Source of the DNA: Paenibacillus mendelii | GTDB taxonomy: Bacteria > Bacillota > Bacilli > Paenibacillales > Paenibacillaceae | NCBI RefSeq assembly: GCF_024498075.1 | Contig: NZ_JANHOF010000014.1 | Coordinates: 62,001-126,000 of the forward strand | Direction: 5' to 3' | DNA: 64,000 nucleotides | Shown: one piece after another, positions 8,924-17,261 of the stretch | Position numbering within the stretch: position 1 is the stretch's first letter | How the letters are laid out: every line of letters starts with the position of its first letter | Program-made: the position numbers and the translations under genes | Notes under the pieces: generated by a model | Databases searched by the model: none | Told to the model about the DNA's origin: nothing | What the model saw: the letters and a program-made list of their open reading frames with translations, nothing else

Positions 8924-10543
8924 TTATTTCTTAATTTCTTCCTCAATCTCTGAAATAATCGTGCTTCCGCCTTCGGCTTTCCAGTCTTCTACGAATGTAT
9001 CGAACGCATCCAGCTCCAAGCTGCCGAGAACGATCTTGAAGAACGTTTCATTCTCCAGCTTCTGCAGGTTCGCCCAGCGCCGCTCCATCGTTTTGGTTGA
9101 AGCGCTGAATACCGGATCGGTCGCGTTCATCTCCTGCTTCAGCACACCCGCTCCGACCAAGTATGCGTGCGGCGCCGCCCAATCGTCCGCATTCACTCTC
9201 GGATTCGCCTTATCCTTGAGTGCCTGCTCATATACCAGCTGCATCTCCCCGTCCAGCTCTTCCGGCTTCACCTTGCCTGCCAACGCGTCGACGAGAAGCT
9301 TATGCTTGTTTGTTGCCGCATCCGGATAATCCGTAATCATCGTCAATGGCCACAAGGAATGGCCCACGATCAGTTTCTTTCCTTCCGCATCCGGCGTATG
9401 CGACACTTCATCATACATGTTGGCGTAGACGACAGCCGCCTCCGGATGCTCGAAGCCTTTCTTCACGACAAGGTAGGACTGCGCCGCTGGCAGCGATGCT
9501 ATGTTGACCTTGCCTTTTTTGTCCTTAATCATATAAGCCTGCCAATTCGCCTTTGGATCGTTCTTAACTGACCCGGTCAATGCCCATGGCGTCCACCAAG
9601 GACCGAAGAATGCCCCTGCTTTGCCGCTGGCGACAAGCTCGTCCGGGCTCTTGCGAAGTGCAAACTCTTTGTCGATGAGTCCTTCCTTATACATATCCCG
9701 GATCACACCGAGCGCTTCCTTGGCTCCAGGCACCGTCGATCCGTATACGACCTTGCCGGACTCATCCTTCACCCAGGTTTGCGGATAGGCGTTGAAGGCG
9801 TTGAATATGCCCTTGAAATCATGCAGCCCGCCGCCGACGGCGGAGAGGTTCACGTTGTTGCCGGTTAAGCCGATCGTGTTGGCAGTGCCATCGCCGTCTG
9901 GATCCTTCTCCACGAACGCTTTCAGCATCGCCTTTAATTCTTCGATGTTCGTAGGCGGCTTCAAGCCCAACTTGTCCAGCCAATCCTGACGTACCCAGAG
10001 CATCGAAGGAGCATCGGCTTGGATGCCTACGCTAGGCAGCGCCAACAATTTCCCGTCATAGGTTGCGGCATCAATAACCTTGTTGTCGGTAGCCGCATAA
10101 AACTTCTTGATTTCAGGTGACACGTATTTTTCGTAGACGTCTGTCAAATCTTCCAGCTGATCCGATGCCGCCATCGCCCGGAACATCGTTTCATTGACGA
10201 CCATCATGTCAGGCGTGTCGTTGCTGGCAACAGCCAGCTGCATTTTTTGATCATAATCCGTCGAGGACGCATACCACATCACTTTGGTTTTAAAATTCGT
10301 CTTATCGAATACATACTGGGTATACTCATTGTCTTCGATCGTCTCGCCATCCTTCAGATCCAAGTCAGGAAGGACGGATTTCGTGACCTTGACTTCTACC
10401 GGTTCAGGCAGGCGAAATGGATCCACCGGCGCATTGTCTACTGCCGCCTGTCCCTCTGTATTCTCTGGGGTACTATTGCTGCTGCATCCGGTAAAGATAA
10501 GAGAAGCTGCTAACACAAGGCCGAGCATTTTCTTGACGTTCAT
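8924..10543 (-). CDS. Extracellular solute-binding lipoprotein (LplA-type)
   Basis: 539 aa from the ATG at 10543, which has AAGGGTGGGG upstream and begins a lipoprotein signal (KKMLGLVLAASLIFTGC, lipobox FTGC). An upstream in-frame ATG at 10585 lacks these features. The mature part is a large carbohydrate-binding protein of the LplA / family-1 class, anchored outside the membrane. It delivers an oligosaccharide or glycoside to the permeases downstream. It is the first gene of the transporter operon, immediately downstream of the YesM/YesN two-component genes that usually control such operons. Confidence 0.93.
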   Translation of the reverse strand: MNVKKMLGLVLAASLIFTGCSSNSTPENTEGQAAVDNAPVDPFRLPEPVEVKVTKSVLPDLDLKDGETIEDNEYTQYVFDKTNFKTKVMWYASSTDYDQKMQLAVASNDTPDMMVVNETMFRAMAASDQLEDLTDVYEKYVSPEIKKFYAATDNKVIDAATYDGKLLALPSVGIQADAPSMLWVRQDWLDKLGLKPPTNIEELKAMLKAFVEKDPDGDGTANTIGLTGNNVNLSAVGGGLHDFKGIFNAFNAYPQTWVKDESGKVVYGSTVPGAKEALGVIRDMYKEGLIDKEFALRKSPDELVASGKAGAFFGPWWTPWALTGSVKNDPKANWQAYMIKDKKGKVNIASLPAAQSYLVVKKGFEHPEAAVVYANMYDEVSHTPDAEGKKLIVGHSLWPLTMITDYPDAATNKHKLLVDALAGKVKPEELDGEMQLVYEQALKDKANPRVNADDWAAPHAYLVGAGVLKQEMNATDPVFSASTKTMERRWANLQKLENETFFKIVLGSLELDAFDTFVEDWKAEGGSTIISEIEEEIKK

Positions 10544-10590
10544 TTCCCCACCCTTTTCTATCTTCATTGTTGTTGGCGTTTTCATTATAA

Positions 10591-10615
10591 AATAAAAAAA
10601 CTCCCCTCCGGGAGT
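10591..10615 (-). terminator. Terminator after the response regulator gene
   Basis: A short G/C stem (CTCCC/GGGAG) followed on the minus strand by seven T and further T-rich sequence. It lies between the response regulator stop (10712) and the binding-protein start (10543), so the transporter probably has its own regulated promoter. Confidence 0.55.
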
Positions 10616-10632
10616 ATCCAGCGTCTTGAGAA

Positions 10633-10660
10633 CCGTATACGATCGTACTTTTCTATACGG
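10633..10660. promoter_or_regulatory. Inverted repeat, candidate operator
   Basis: Perfect arms CCGTATA (10633-10639) and TATACGG (10654-10660) in the 169-bp gap ahead of the binding-protein gene. This is a possible binding site for the AraC-type response regulator encoded just upstream. No clear -35/-10 pair was found. Confidence 0.3.
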
Positions 10661-10711
10661 AGTTTGAGCGAGGTCACAGATGACGATGTGTGGTTTTTGG
10701 ATGATCGTATG

Positions 10712-12148
10712 CTATCTATCGGATGTTTGTATACTAGCCTGTCGCTGCTGACGGTATTCGCTGGGTGTCAGTCCGATCTGCTCGCGAAATAACCGGCTGA
10801 AATACTTCTCGTTCGGGTACCCGATCTTCTCCGCGATCCGGATGATGGGGATGCTCGTTTGCGACAGCAGCTCCTCCGCCTTGGCGATCCGCTGGTCACG
10901 CACATATTCGTTGAACGGCTTTCCGACAATATCCTTGAAGCAGGAGCTGAAATAGCTGCGGCTCATGTTTACCATGCCGGCCATCTCGACCAGACCGGTT
11001 TGCTGCGAAATATCTTGCGCGATCAAATCGACCGCTTTGAGTATACTGTCCACGATCGGCTTCGAATATAAGGATTTATTCGTACATTCGATCAAATGCC
11101 TTCTCGTCTGGTGAATCCATTCCACCCACTCATACCAGTACGTCAGGCTTCCCATTCTGCTGCTCTCCGTCATCTCGCCCGTGGACAAGGTCCGCTCCCA
11201 CTCGCGTATGGCAGAATAGAAGATACTCTCCAGCTTCTCCTTCGGCAGCCTCATTTGCTTCAGCTCCGATAACCTCTGGTTGAACATATCGTCGTGGTTT
11301 ACCCAGCGAAGCGACGACCACCACTTATGCATATCCAGCACATCATCCTCGAAGACAATCGGCCATGATTGCTGCTCGGTAACAATCGATATGTCATACA
11401 GCCGCTTCCCCTCTTCGAGCTCGTACATCAACCCCCGGCATCGGAATTCGCGGAGCCACTTGATGACCTCGGTCTTCTTATACCCGCTAATATCAGGCAA
11501 TCGCAGGATCACGATGGCGGGATCGGCTTTCAACCGTTCACGAAGCTCCTCCCCCTGCTGCCAGCCGGAATCATCGCCATCCGGTGCCCAGAGCCAAATA
11601 TCCTGCTCGACCTCCATCAGACTTTCCACGAACTTCGCCGGCAGACGTTCCATCCATAAGCTGTCTTGCTCCGGGTGCAAGGATAAGAAGGCGAGACCGC
11701 AGCCGCACTGGAACTGCTCGTTCTCCACGGTTCCCGGAAGGATCCGGCTTGCTCTTGGATGCTTCCCGTTCTCTTCGGTGATCCGCCCCATAATGCGGGA
11801 GAGAACATCCTCCATCTTTTCTTTTTCCAGCTGCGTCTTTACGATGTAGTCGATTGCACCGAGCCGCAGCGCCTCTTGGATATATTCAAAGTCCTGGTGG
11901 AAGGTTAAGACAACCAGCCAAATATTAGGGTAGCGAATACGGACCGTACGCATTAATTCAATTCCCGACATAACCGGCATAGCCAAATCGGTAATAAGCA
12001 GATCCACTTCATTAACCTGCAGAAATTGAAGAGCCGCCTCGCCGTTGGCCGCCTCACCTGCGACCTTCAGTCCGAATTGCTGCCAAGGCATGAGAACCAT
12101 TAATCCTTTGCGGACTAATTTGTCGTCATCCACGATTAATACGTTCAA
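10712..12148 (-). CDS. Response regulator with AraC-type DNA-binding domain (YesN-type)
   Basis: About 478 aa. A TTG start at 12148 is preferred because AGAGGG sits 8 nt upstream; a GTG at 12157 is too close to it. It has an N-terminal receiver (VLIVDDDK, phospho-acceptor Asp in LLITDLAMPVMSG, Lys in YIVKTQL), a variable middle and a C-terminal pair of AraC helix-turn-helix motifs (MVNMSRSYFSSCFKDIVG and IAEKIGYPNEKYFSRLF). It overlaps the sensor kinase gene by a few codons and lies upstream of the transporter. It is the likely activator of the importer and the catabolic genes in response to the sugar. Confidence 0.92.
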   Translation of the reverse strand: MNVLIVDDDKLVRKGLMVLMPWQQFGLKVAGEAANGEAALQFLQVNEVDLLITDLAMPVMSGIELMRTVRIRYPNIWLVVLTFHQDFEYIQEALRLGAIDYIVKTQLEKEKMEDVLSRIMGRITEENGKHPRASRILPGTVENEQFQCGCGLAFLSLHPEQDSLWMERLPAKFVESLMEVEQDIWLWAPDGDDSGWQQGEELRERLKADPAIVILRLPDISGYKKTEVIKWLREFRCRGLMYELEEGKRLYDISIVTEQQSWPIVFEDDVLDMHKWWSSLRWVNHDDMFNQRLSELKQMRLPKEKLESIFYSAIREWERTLSTGEMTESSRMGSLTYWYEWVEWIHQTRRHLIECTNKSLYSKPIVDSILKAVDLIAQDISQQTGLVEMAGMVNMSRSYFSSCFKDIVGKPFNEYVRDQRIAKAEELLSQTSIPIIRIAEKIGYPNEKYFSRLFREQIGLTPSEYRQQRQASIQTSDR

Positions 12149-13883
12149 CCGATTCACCCTCTTTCTTTAATGGAAGCCGAAGCAGTACGGTCGTTCCTCC
12201 GCCCTCGCTGCTTTTAATTTGCAGCTCCGCTCCCGGCCCGTACCGTGACAATAGAATGCGTTTGACATAGTTAATACCGATGCCAAACCCCATCTTCTTG
12301 TTCTCCCCGCGTTCGTTGTGCAGCAGCTTATGGATGGCTTCCTCGGAAAGGCCGATACCGTTATCGGATACGGAAACAACCACGTAAGACGCATCCTCAA
12401 CGCTAACCTGCACCTGAATGACGCCATCGTCGCCAAGCCCGTGATACAAGGCATTCTCGACAAGCGGCTGCAGAATAAACCTCGGAATGCTCTGATTCTC
12501 CACGAATTCGTCGGCCTCGATCTTCACGCCAAAACGGAAGTCATAACGGATTTGCTGCAGATTCAAATATTCCTTCAATGCGCCGATCTCTTGTTTGATC
12601 GTCGTCTCTTGCCCCTGCTTGTCCAGATTATAGTGAAGAAGCTTGTTAAGCGACGTAACGAGACGATCGATCTTGTCCTGGCCGTTCAGGCGCGCAAGCC
12701 AGCATACCGTATCGAGCGTGTTATAGAGAAAGTGCGGGTTAATCTGGTACATCAGCTTTTCAACCTCAAGATCCGCTCTCCGCTTCTCCTTCTGCTCGAC
12801 TTCGGCAAGCAGGTCCCAGATTTGTTTGCGCATATGCCAGAACTGGTGCAGCAGATGATCGAACTCCGGTATTTGCATCATCTTGATTTCGGAATGGAAG
12901 TTCTTGTTCGCAAGCTGCATGATTTCTTTATTGAACCGCGTAAGAGGCACATACACCATCCGCCAGAGCAGCCACCCCAGCAGCAGGCTGACAGCAATCG
13001 ACAGCAGCGAGAAGCCGGCAAACTGCTTGATCCACTCCGATATTTCTTTGTTATACTCGGACTGGGCGATGACGGAAACGACACTCCAGCCCTGATTACT
13101 CACATTCTGGAATAAATAATAGCCTTCATGCTTAACTAATTGACCGGGCTCATTGCCTGCAGGATATACGGTTCCAATCGGAAAACCAGACGCATTCTCG
13201 CTGTAGCTGACCACGCCCTTGTCATTGACGATCAAATGGTCGACATGCATGCCCTTCTGATTGCTTTGTAATATTTTCTGCGTAAATTCAAATCCCGTTT
13301 CCACATAGACATACACATCATCCCGCTCCGGAATGTTGGCCTGCCGGTAGACGGAAATCACATTGCTGTCGTCAAACCGGTTGCTCGCTTTATGCGGTCC
13401 AAAGTAAGTCAAGCTCTCATACTGCTGCAGTATCGGCAGCTTGTCCAGATCGAAGTCCTTTTTGATGGGAAAGTTTTCGAATAGAAAGCGATGGTCGTTC
13501 TGAAAGTAATAGAACGTTAGCCCGATCGACGGATTGGCAAAATTAATAATGTTCAGCTCGTTTATGAGCTCCTTCTCCAGGCGCGACTTCTCGTACACAT
13601 TGGACGTATCCAGATAATGCTGCAAATCGCGACCGATGCTTCCGTTGAATGCCAGCTGCTGGGTGACATGATTTAAGTTCGATAACGTATTTTCAAGCGA
13701 TAGCGCAACCTGCTGCAAATTATTTTGAACGCTCGACTCAATCTTGTTGTTCAGCATGGCGTACATTTTATAATAGGATAGTGTTCCTATTAAGCCCAAC
13801 GGCAGAAGCGAGCTGGTCAGAATGATAATAAGAAGCCGCTTCTTGAGCGATAGCTTCGTGAATATGCTGGGGTTCAACGTCAT
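12126..13883 (-). CDS. Sensor histidine kinase (YesM-type)
   Basis: 585 aa. N-terminal membrane helix (LLIIILTSSLLPLGLIG), an extracytoplasmic sensor region of about 250 residues, a second helix near residue 290 (LLSIAVSLLLGWLLW), HAMP, then a His_kinase domain with the phospho-His in YQINPHFLYNTLD. A HATPase domain follows (LQPLVENALYHGLGD, GFGIGINYVKRIL). The start has TAGGAGG. Its 3' end overlaps the response regulator gene. It is expected to sense an extracellular carbohydrate or the loaded binding protein and to phosphorylate its partner. Confidence 0.93.
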   Translation of the reverse strand: MTLNPSIFTKLSLKKRLLIIILTSSLLPLGLIGTLSYYKMYAMLNNKIESSVQNNLQQVALSLENTLSNLNHVTQQLAFNGSIGRDLQHYLDTSNVYEKSRLEKELINELNIINFANPSIGLTFYYFQNDHRFLFENFPIKKDFDLDKLPILQQYESLTYFGPHKASNRFDDSNVISVYRQANIPERDDVYVYVETGFEFTQKILQSNQKGMHVDHLIVNDKGVVSYSENASGFPIGTVYPAGNEPGQLVKHEGYYLFQNVSNQGWSVVSVIAQSEYNKEISEWIKQFAGFSLLSIAVSLLLGWLLWRMVYVPLTRFNKEIMQLANKNFHSEIKMMQIPEFDHLLHQFWHMRKQIWDLLAEVEQKEKRRADLEVEKLMYQINPHFLYNTLDTVCWLARLNGQDKIDRLVTSLNKLLHYNLDKQGQETTIKQEIGALKEYLNLQQIRYDFRFGVKIEADEFVENQSIPRFILQPLVENALYHGLGDDGVIQVQVSVEDASYVVVSVSDNGIGLSEEAIHKLLHNERGENKKMGFGIGINYVKRILLSRYGPGAELQIKSSEGGGTTVLLRLPLKKEGESVERINRG

Positions 13884-14003
13884 GGCCTCCTAGCTCCTAT
13901 CGATAGACGGACGAACACATCGTGCAAGAAAATAGACTCCCCTGCTTAGCTGTGACACTGATCCTGCAGTCCCAGAAGAGACAGTATTCGACAAATCAAG
14001 GTC

Positions 14004-14033
14004 AGTATAGCAGACCTCCGGCACATTCCACAA
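14004..14033 (-). promoter_or_regulatory. Sigma-A-type promoter for the YesM/YesN operon
   Basis: -35 TTGTGG at 14028-14033, 18-bp spacer, -10 TATACT at 14004-14009 (minus strand). It is about 120 bp ahead of the kinase start. The upstream sequence 14078-14097 carries the dispersed motif also seen at 6878-6897. Confidence 0.55.
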
Positions 14034-14162
14034 TCATTTCGCTTCATACGTTGAGCTATTGATTGGAATACAACCCGCTAGCGATTCTCCAGAAGCATGC
14101 TTCCTGATCCCACGTTGTTCCTAACATCGTTCAACGTAACCTTCGCATCTCATAGACCGATC

Positions 14163-14198
14163 ACAACAAAAGAAAGCCCCAAAATCACGGGCTTTCTC
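14163..14198 (-). terminator. Rho-independent terminator
   Basis: GAAAGCCC/GGGCTTTC stem with a 9-nt loop, followed by TTTTGTTGTG on the minus strand. It lies just past the stop of the 14214-15293 gene. Confidence 0.85.
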
Positions 14199-14213
14199 AG
14201 CTGGGCTTGGTGA

Positions 14214-15293
14214 TCAGACGCAGGATAAGTCGCCCTTCCCCAATGCCGCTCGTGCAATCAAACGCTGTTCATTCCGGTGCCGCTCCGTTATTCTCAGCAT
14301 GGCTTCCCCGGTAATCTGCCACGTCATATCCGGGTTGACCGCGCGGTAATCATTCGATTCGGAACCGCGGTAGCCCCATACCAGAATCGTCCTCGCCCCG
14401 GCGTCATAGGCCGCATCGGCAGCCAGGATGATCTCTTCTTCTCTGCCCCCGGGATTGCCATAGCCTTGGATCCATATATTGTGATCCTTCTTATACTGCT
14501 GGCATATGGACAGGTTCTCCTCGGTTGCCTGATAAACAAATCCATAAGGATCTACATTCTGATGGCCAAGCCAGTAGGGATCCGATCCGATATTGTCCAG
14601 TGTATCCAGCTTCGCAATCTCAGCGATTGTGGACAAATTAATGCCGAAATGGCCGCCGAGCATGACACAGATGATATTCTCGAACTGTTTGTCCTTGCTG
14701 TATCTCGTAACTTCGGCGAAATAATCAACGACCGTCCATATACGGAATTGCTCGACCTCCGGCGTAAACTCGGCCGGCATCTCTTTTCCATGCTGCTCAA
14801 GAAACAGCTTCTTACATCTGAGGCAGCTGCAGGTCCAGACACTGGGCTTGCCGTTTATGATGTTCTTCCCTTCCAGATGCGGCTCATCCCAGAAGATGCT
14901 CTTGCCTCCGATATCCTTCACGACATCGATCCATTCCCGCGTAAACTTGCGGAAATCGGGGCTGTTCAGACATACCCGTACCGGATCGACGGTCCCGTCC
15001 GAGTATACCTGATGGCTGTCCGGATAATAGGAAAGAAAATGAGACTTATCCCCCGGAGGCCCGCCGATCCCCCAATTGTCAATCCATACCTCCAGGCCGT
15101 ATCCCTCGGAAATTTGAATAATCTCTCTCATAATATTGCGGTGACGATCCCAGTCATTATGCGAGAACATATGGACGACCAGATTGAAATGATGCTCGAT
15201 AATATCTCTCATATCAGATTCAACATGTCTCAATATGCGATTACCATGATAAGCAACGCCCTTTTTCAATTGACTTCTGCCTGATGTGTTCAT
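14214..15293 (-). CDS. TIM-barrel glycosidase-like protein of unknown function
   Basis: 359 aa from the ATG at 15293, chosen for a perfect AGGAGG 9 nt upstream. A GTG at 15335 in frame has no site. No signal peptide. It has the alternating beta/alpha pattern of a barrel: LVVHMFSHNDWDRHRNIM, LEVWIDNWGIGGPPG, SIFWDEPHLEG (a WDEP that could hold a catalytic or ligand-binding acid), a CSCLRCKK cysteine cluster, and ARTILVWGYRGSES. It resembles uncharacterised sugar-related barrels in Paenibacillus; I cannot name a family. It is monocistronic with its own promoter and terminator, beside the YesM/N cluster. Confidence 0.75.
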   Translation of the reverse strand: MNTSGRSQLKKGVAYHGNRILRHVESDMRDIIEHHFNLVVHMFSHNDWDRHRNIMREIIQISEGYGLEVWIDNWGIGGPPGDKSHFLSYYPDSHQVYSDGTVDPVRVCLNSPDFRKFTREWIDVVKDIGGKSIFWDEPHLEGKNIINGKPSVWTCSCLRCKKLFLEQHGKEMPAEFTPEVEQFRIWTVVDYFAEVTRYSKDKQFENIICVMLGGHFGINLSTIAEIAKLDTLDNIGSDPYWLGHQNVDPYGFVYQATEENLSICQQYKKDHNIWIQGYGNPGGREEEIILAADAAYDAGARTILVWGYRGSESNDYRAVNPDMTWQITGEAMLRITERHRNEQRLIARAALGKGDLSCV

Positions 15294-15422
15294 ATCCGAA
15301 GCCCTCCTCAATAAGTCCTTAATTAGAACGTTCACCCTTCCTTACACATGGACGCCGCTTGATCGATGTGATGCGCGATTTTACGCGCTATACATTGTTC
15401 TTGCTTGTATTTACTCGGGTTC

Positions 15423-15451
15423 AGTATATAGTCAGAATAGTTTCTAATCAA
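15423..15451 (-). promoter_or_regulatory. Sigma-A-type promoter for the 14214-15293 gene
   Basis: -35 TTGATT at 15446-15451, 17-bp spacer, -10 TATACT at 15423-15428 (minus strand). It is flanked by AT-rich sequence with repeated AATAGT/ACTATT. Confidence 0.6.
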
Positions 15452-15762
15452 TACTATTTATTATAATATTTTACTATTCCAACAACATCTGCACCTAATG
15501 GGTCTGTAGGTGACTTTTACTGATTTTGCAGTCGCATCCGCCCCACAAAACGTCAAAAAAACTGCACACAATCTCCGCTATGCGCAGTTTTGTTCAAATG
15601 AGCCTCTATCCTCTGGATTATTAACGAAAATAAAGCGGATTACTGATTGCGGCCAACAGCACCGTATTGGTTTCTTCGAAATGCCGCCGTTTATTAATCC
15701 CGGCCAGAAGACTAAACTCGTGCGGATTGAGCCGGATGTCCGGTATCACGTTCATATAACAG
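15452..15762. other. Intergenic region with a bidirectional hairpin
   Basis: No convincing gene. Short open frames on both strands (15510-15776 and 15621-15851) lack start signals and family resemblance. A hairpin at 15555-15592 (AAACTGC/GCAGTTT stem with A- and T-tracts on either side) could terminate transcription in either direction. Confidence 0.5.
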
Positions 15763-15804
15763 CAAAAAGACCGTGAGCTTCTACGGATGCAGAAATTCAC
15801 GGCC
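15763..15804 (-). terminator. Terminator of the pel-type operon
   Basis: GGCCGTGA/TCACGGTC stem followed by TTTTTGC on the minus strand, 50 bp past the stop of the DUF4956 gene. This supports the DUF4956 gene as the last of the operon. Confidence 0.7.
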
Positions 15805-15853
15805 TTCTTATGTTCCCTGTTGTCGTCGGTATCCGACTCACTCTTATGCATGC

Positions 15854-16534
15854 CTACTGAGCGTAGTCGCCTGTATAGTTGACCAAGGATGCGTCATGCA
15901 CGCCCTCGATATTCGAAATCGTATGCACGAACGACGTATTATCGTCACGGAGCATTACTTCAACCGTAACCTCTGTAAAATCTTTACGAACCGTCTTGGA
16001 CTTCAGCCTGCTGTCCAGCTTGCGTAATTGGATGCGAATCTCATCGGTTGCAGCCTCCGAATGGCGGATAATCAACAGATAAGCCTGCTCCTTAATCTTG
16101 CGTTTGGATAACCACATGACGATTAATCCAATGACCAGCGAACCGAATAATGCAAGGGGGTACATCTTCGCCCCGCTTGCGATTCCCGCAGAAATGGCCC
16201 AGAACATGTAAACGATGTCCAGCGGATCCTTGACCGCCGTACGGAAACGAACAATGCTGAGCGCGCCTACCATACCAAGTGATAAGACGATGTTTGTACT
16301 AATCGTCATAATAATAAGTGAAGTAATGACGGCCATTAATACGAATGAAACATTGTAGTTGTAGCTGTATACGACACCACGGAACGACTTGCGGTAGATC
16401 CAATAGATAAACATGCCGATGACGAATGAGCACAATAACCCCAGCACCATGTCTACATAGGAAATACTACGAAATGCCTCCAAATGGAGCATGCTTTTCT
16501 TGATAATATCTTGGAAATTAACCGTCTCTCCCAC
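15854..16534 (-). CDS. DUF4956 family membrane protein
   Basis: 226 aa. Three to four membrane segments (about 25-45, 60-85, 105-135) and a soluble C-terminal alpha/beta tail. The conserved core LSLGMVGALSIVRFRTAVKDPLDIVYMFW is the hallmark of DUF4956. Function is unknown. In many bacteria the family is found beside VTC-domain and CotH-domain proteins, as here. It is the last gene of the operon, 18 bp past the VTC gene. The link suggests a role in handling phosphate or polyphosphate at the membrane for the CotH/VTC pair, but this is inferred only from context. Confidence 0.88.
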   Translation of the reverse strand: MGETVNFQDIIKKSMLHLEAFRSISYVDMVLGLLCSFVIGMFIYWIYRKSFRGVVYSYNYNVSFVLMAVITSLIIMTISTNIVLSLGMVGALSIVRFRTAVKDPLDIVYMFWAISAGIASGAKMYPLALFGSLVIGLIVMWLSKRKIKEQAYLLIIRHSEAATDEIRIQLRKLDSRLKSKTVRKDFTEVTVEVMLRDDNTSFVHTISNIEGVHDASLVNYTGDYAQ

Positions 16535-16552
16535 AATAGCACCTCTAACTCT

Positions 16553-17260
16553 CTATTCTTTAAAATGTTTAATGCCAACTTCCCGGCAGATCACATATTT
16601 GGAGATGGAAGAGCGCTGATGATTGTCAGGCTGTACCAGCTTACGGATATGATCCGGGAGAAAAGAATCGTATTTCACCTCAAGAATAGTCTGAGGAAGG
16701 AGTAACGACTCCTCAAGTACCAAGTCAGGATGAAACAAATCATGGGTGTTGATCCCCGCGCTTAACCGCTTATCGAATGTAATTCGAACGTTGCCGGGCT
16801 CGTACACATAGGCCTCACGAACATAATTCACGATCGTAATGGGCCTGAAGCCACGATTAAGCGCCGCATAGAATTCTTGCAGCAGCGTATGACCCTTCTC
16901 TTTCATGAAGCTATATTCGCCATCGAGAATAGAATCATACTCTAACCGGCTAATCGCAGCAGATTCTTTACATACATACTCACCAAACTTGCTCTTACGC
17001 TCGACCGAAATTTTGGCATCGGAGCCGTTATAAATCCGGATACGATACTTTTCCCGCTTAAAAATGCCATCATTCTTATCATGCAGCGAATGCCTGTGCG
17101 GACCGTCAAAATATAAGCTTCGAATTTCATAACCGTCTGAAGCTAGCGAGTTTCGATCCATGGTGAGAACCTGGGATACTTTATGTCTTAAGGCCATGTA
17201 GTCATGAGCATGAAGATAATACTTATACTCATGCCTCAGTTTCTTTCCCTGGAACTCCAT
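16553..17260 (-). CDS. VTC-domain (polyphosphate polymerase-like) protein
   Basis: 235 aa from the ATG at 17260 (GAGGTGG upstream; it follows the stop of the PelG-CotH gene by 1 nt). Tunnel-fold VTC domain related to the yeast Vtc4 polyphosphate polymerase. Basic and acidic tunnel residues are in LRHEYKYYL, IRSLYFDG, REKYRIRIYNGS, SVERKSKFGEYVCKE, VRITFDKRLSAG and ILEVKYDSFLPDHI. No membrane helix is visible. It could polymerise or transfer phosphate from ATP. Its place between CotH and DUF4956 genes in a polysaccharide operon is unexplained and worth testing. Confidence 0.87.
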   Translation of the reverse strand: MEFQGKKLRHEYKYYLHAHDYMALRHKVSQVLTMDRNSLASDGYEIRSLYFDGPHRHSLHDKNDGIFKREKYRIRIYNGSDAKISVERKSKFGEYVCKESAAISRLEYDSILDGEYSFMKEKGHTLLQEFYAALNRGFRPITIVNYVREAYVYEPGNVRITFDKRLSAGINTHDLFHPDLVLEESLLLPQTILEVKYDSFLPDHIRKLVQPDNHQRSSISKYVICREVGIKHFKE

Positions 17261-17261
17261 G

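Noticed and set aside
15621-15851. 76-aa open frame on the minus strand downstream of DUF4956
   Set aside because: Overlaps the operon terminator, has no RBS and no recognisable domain.
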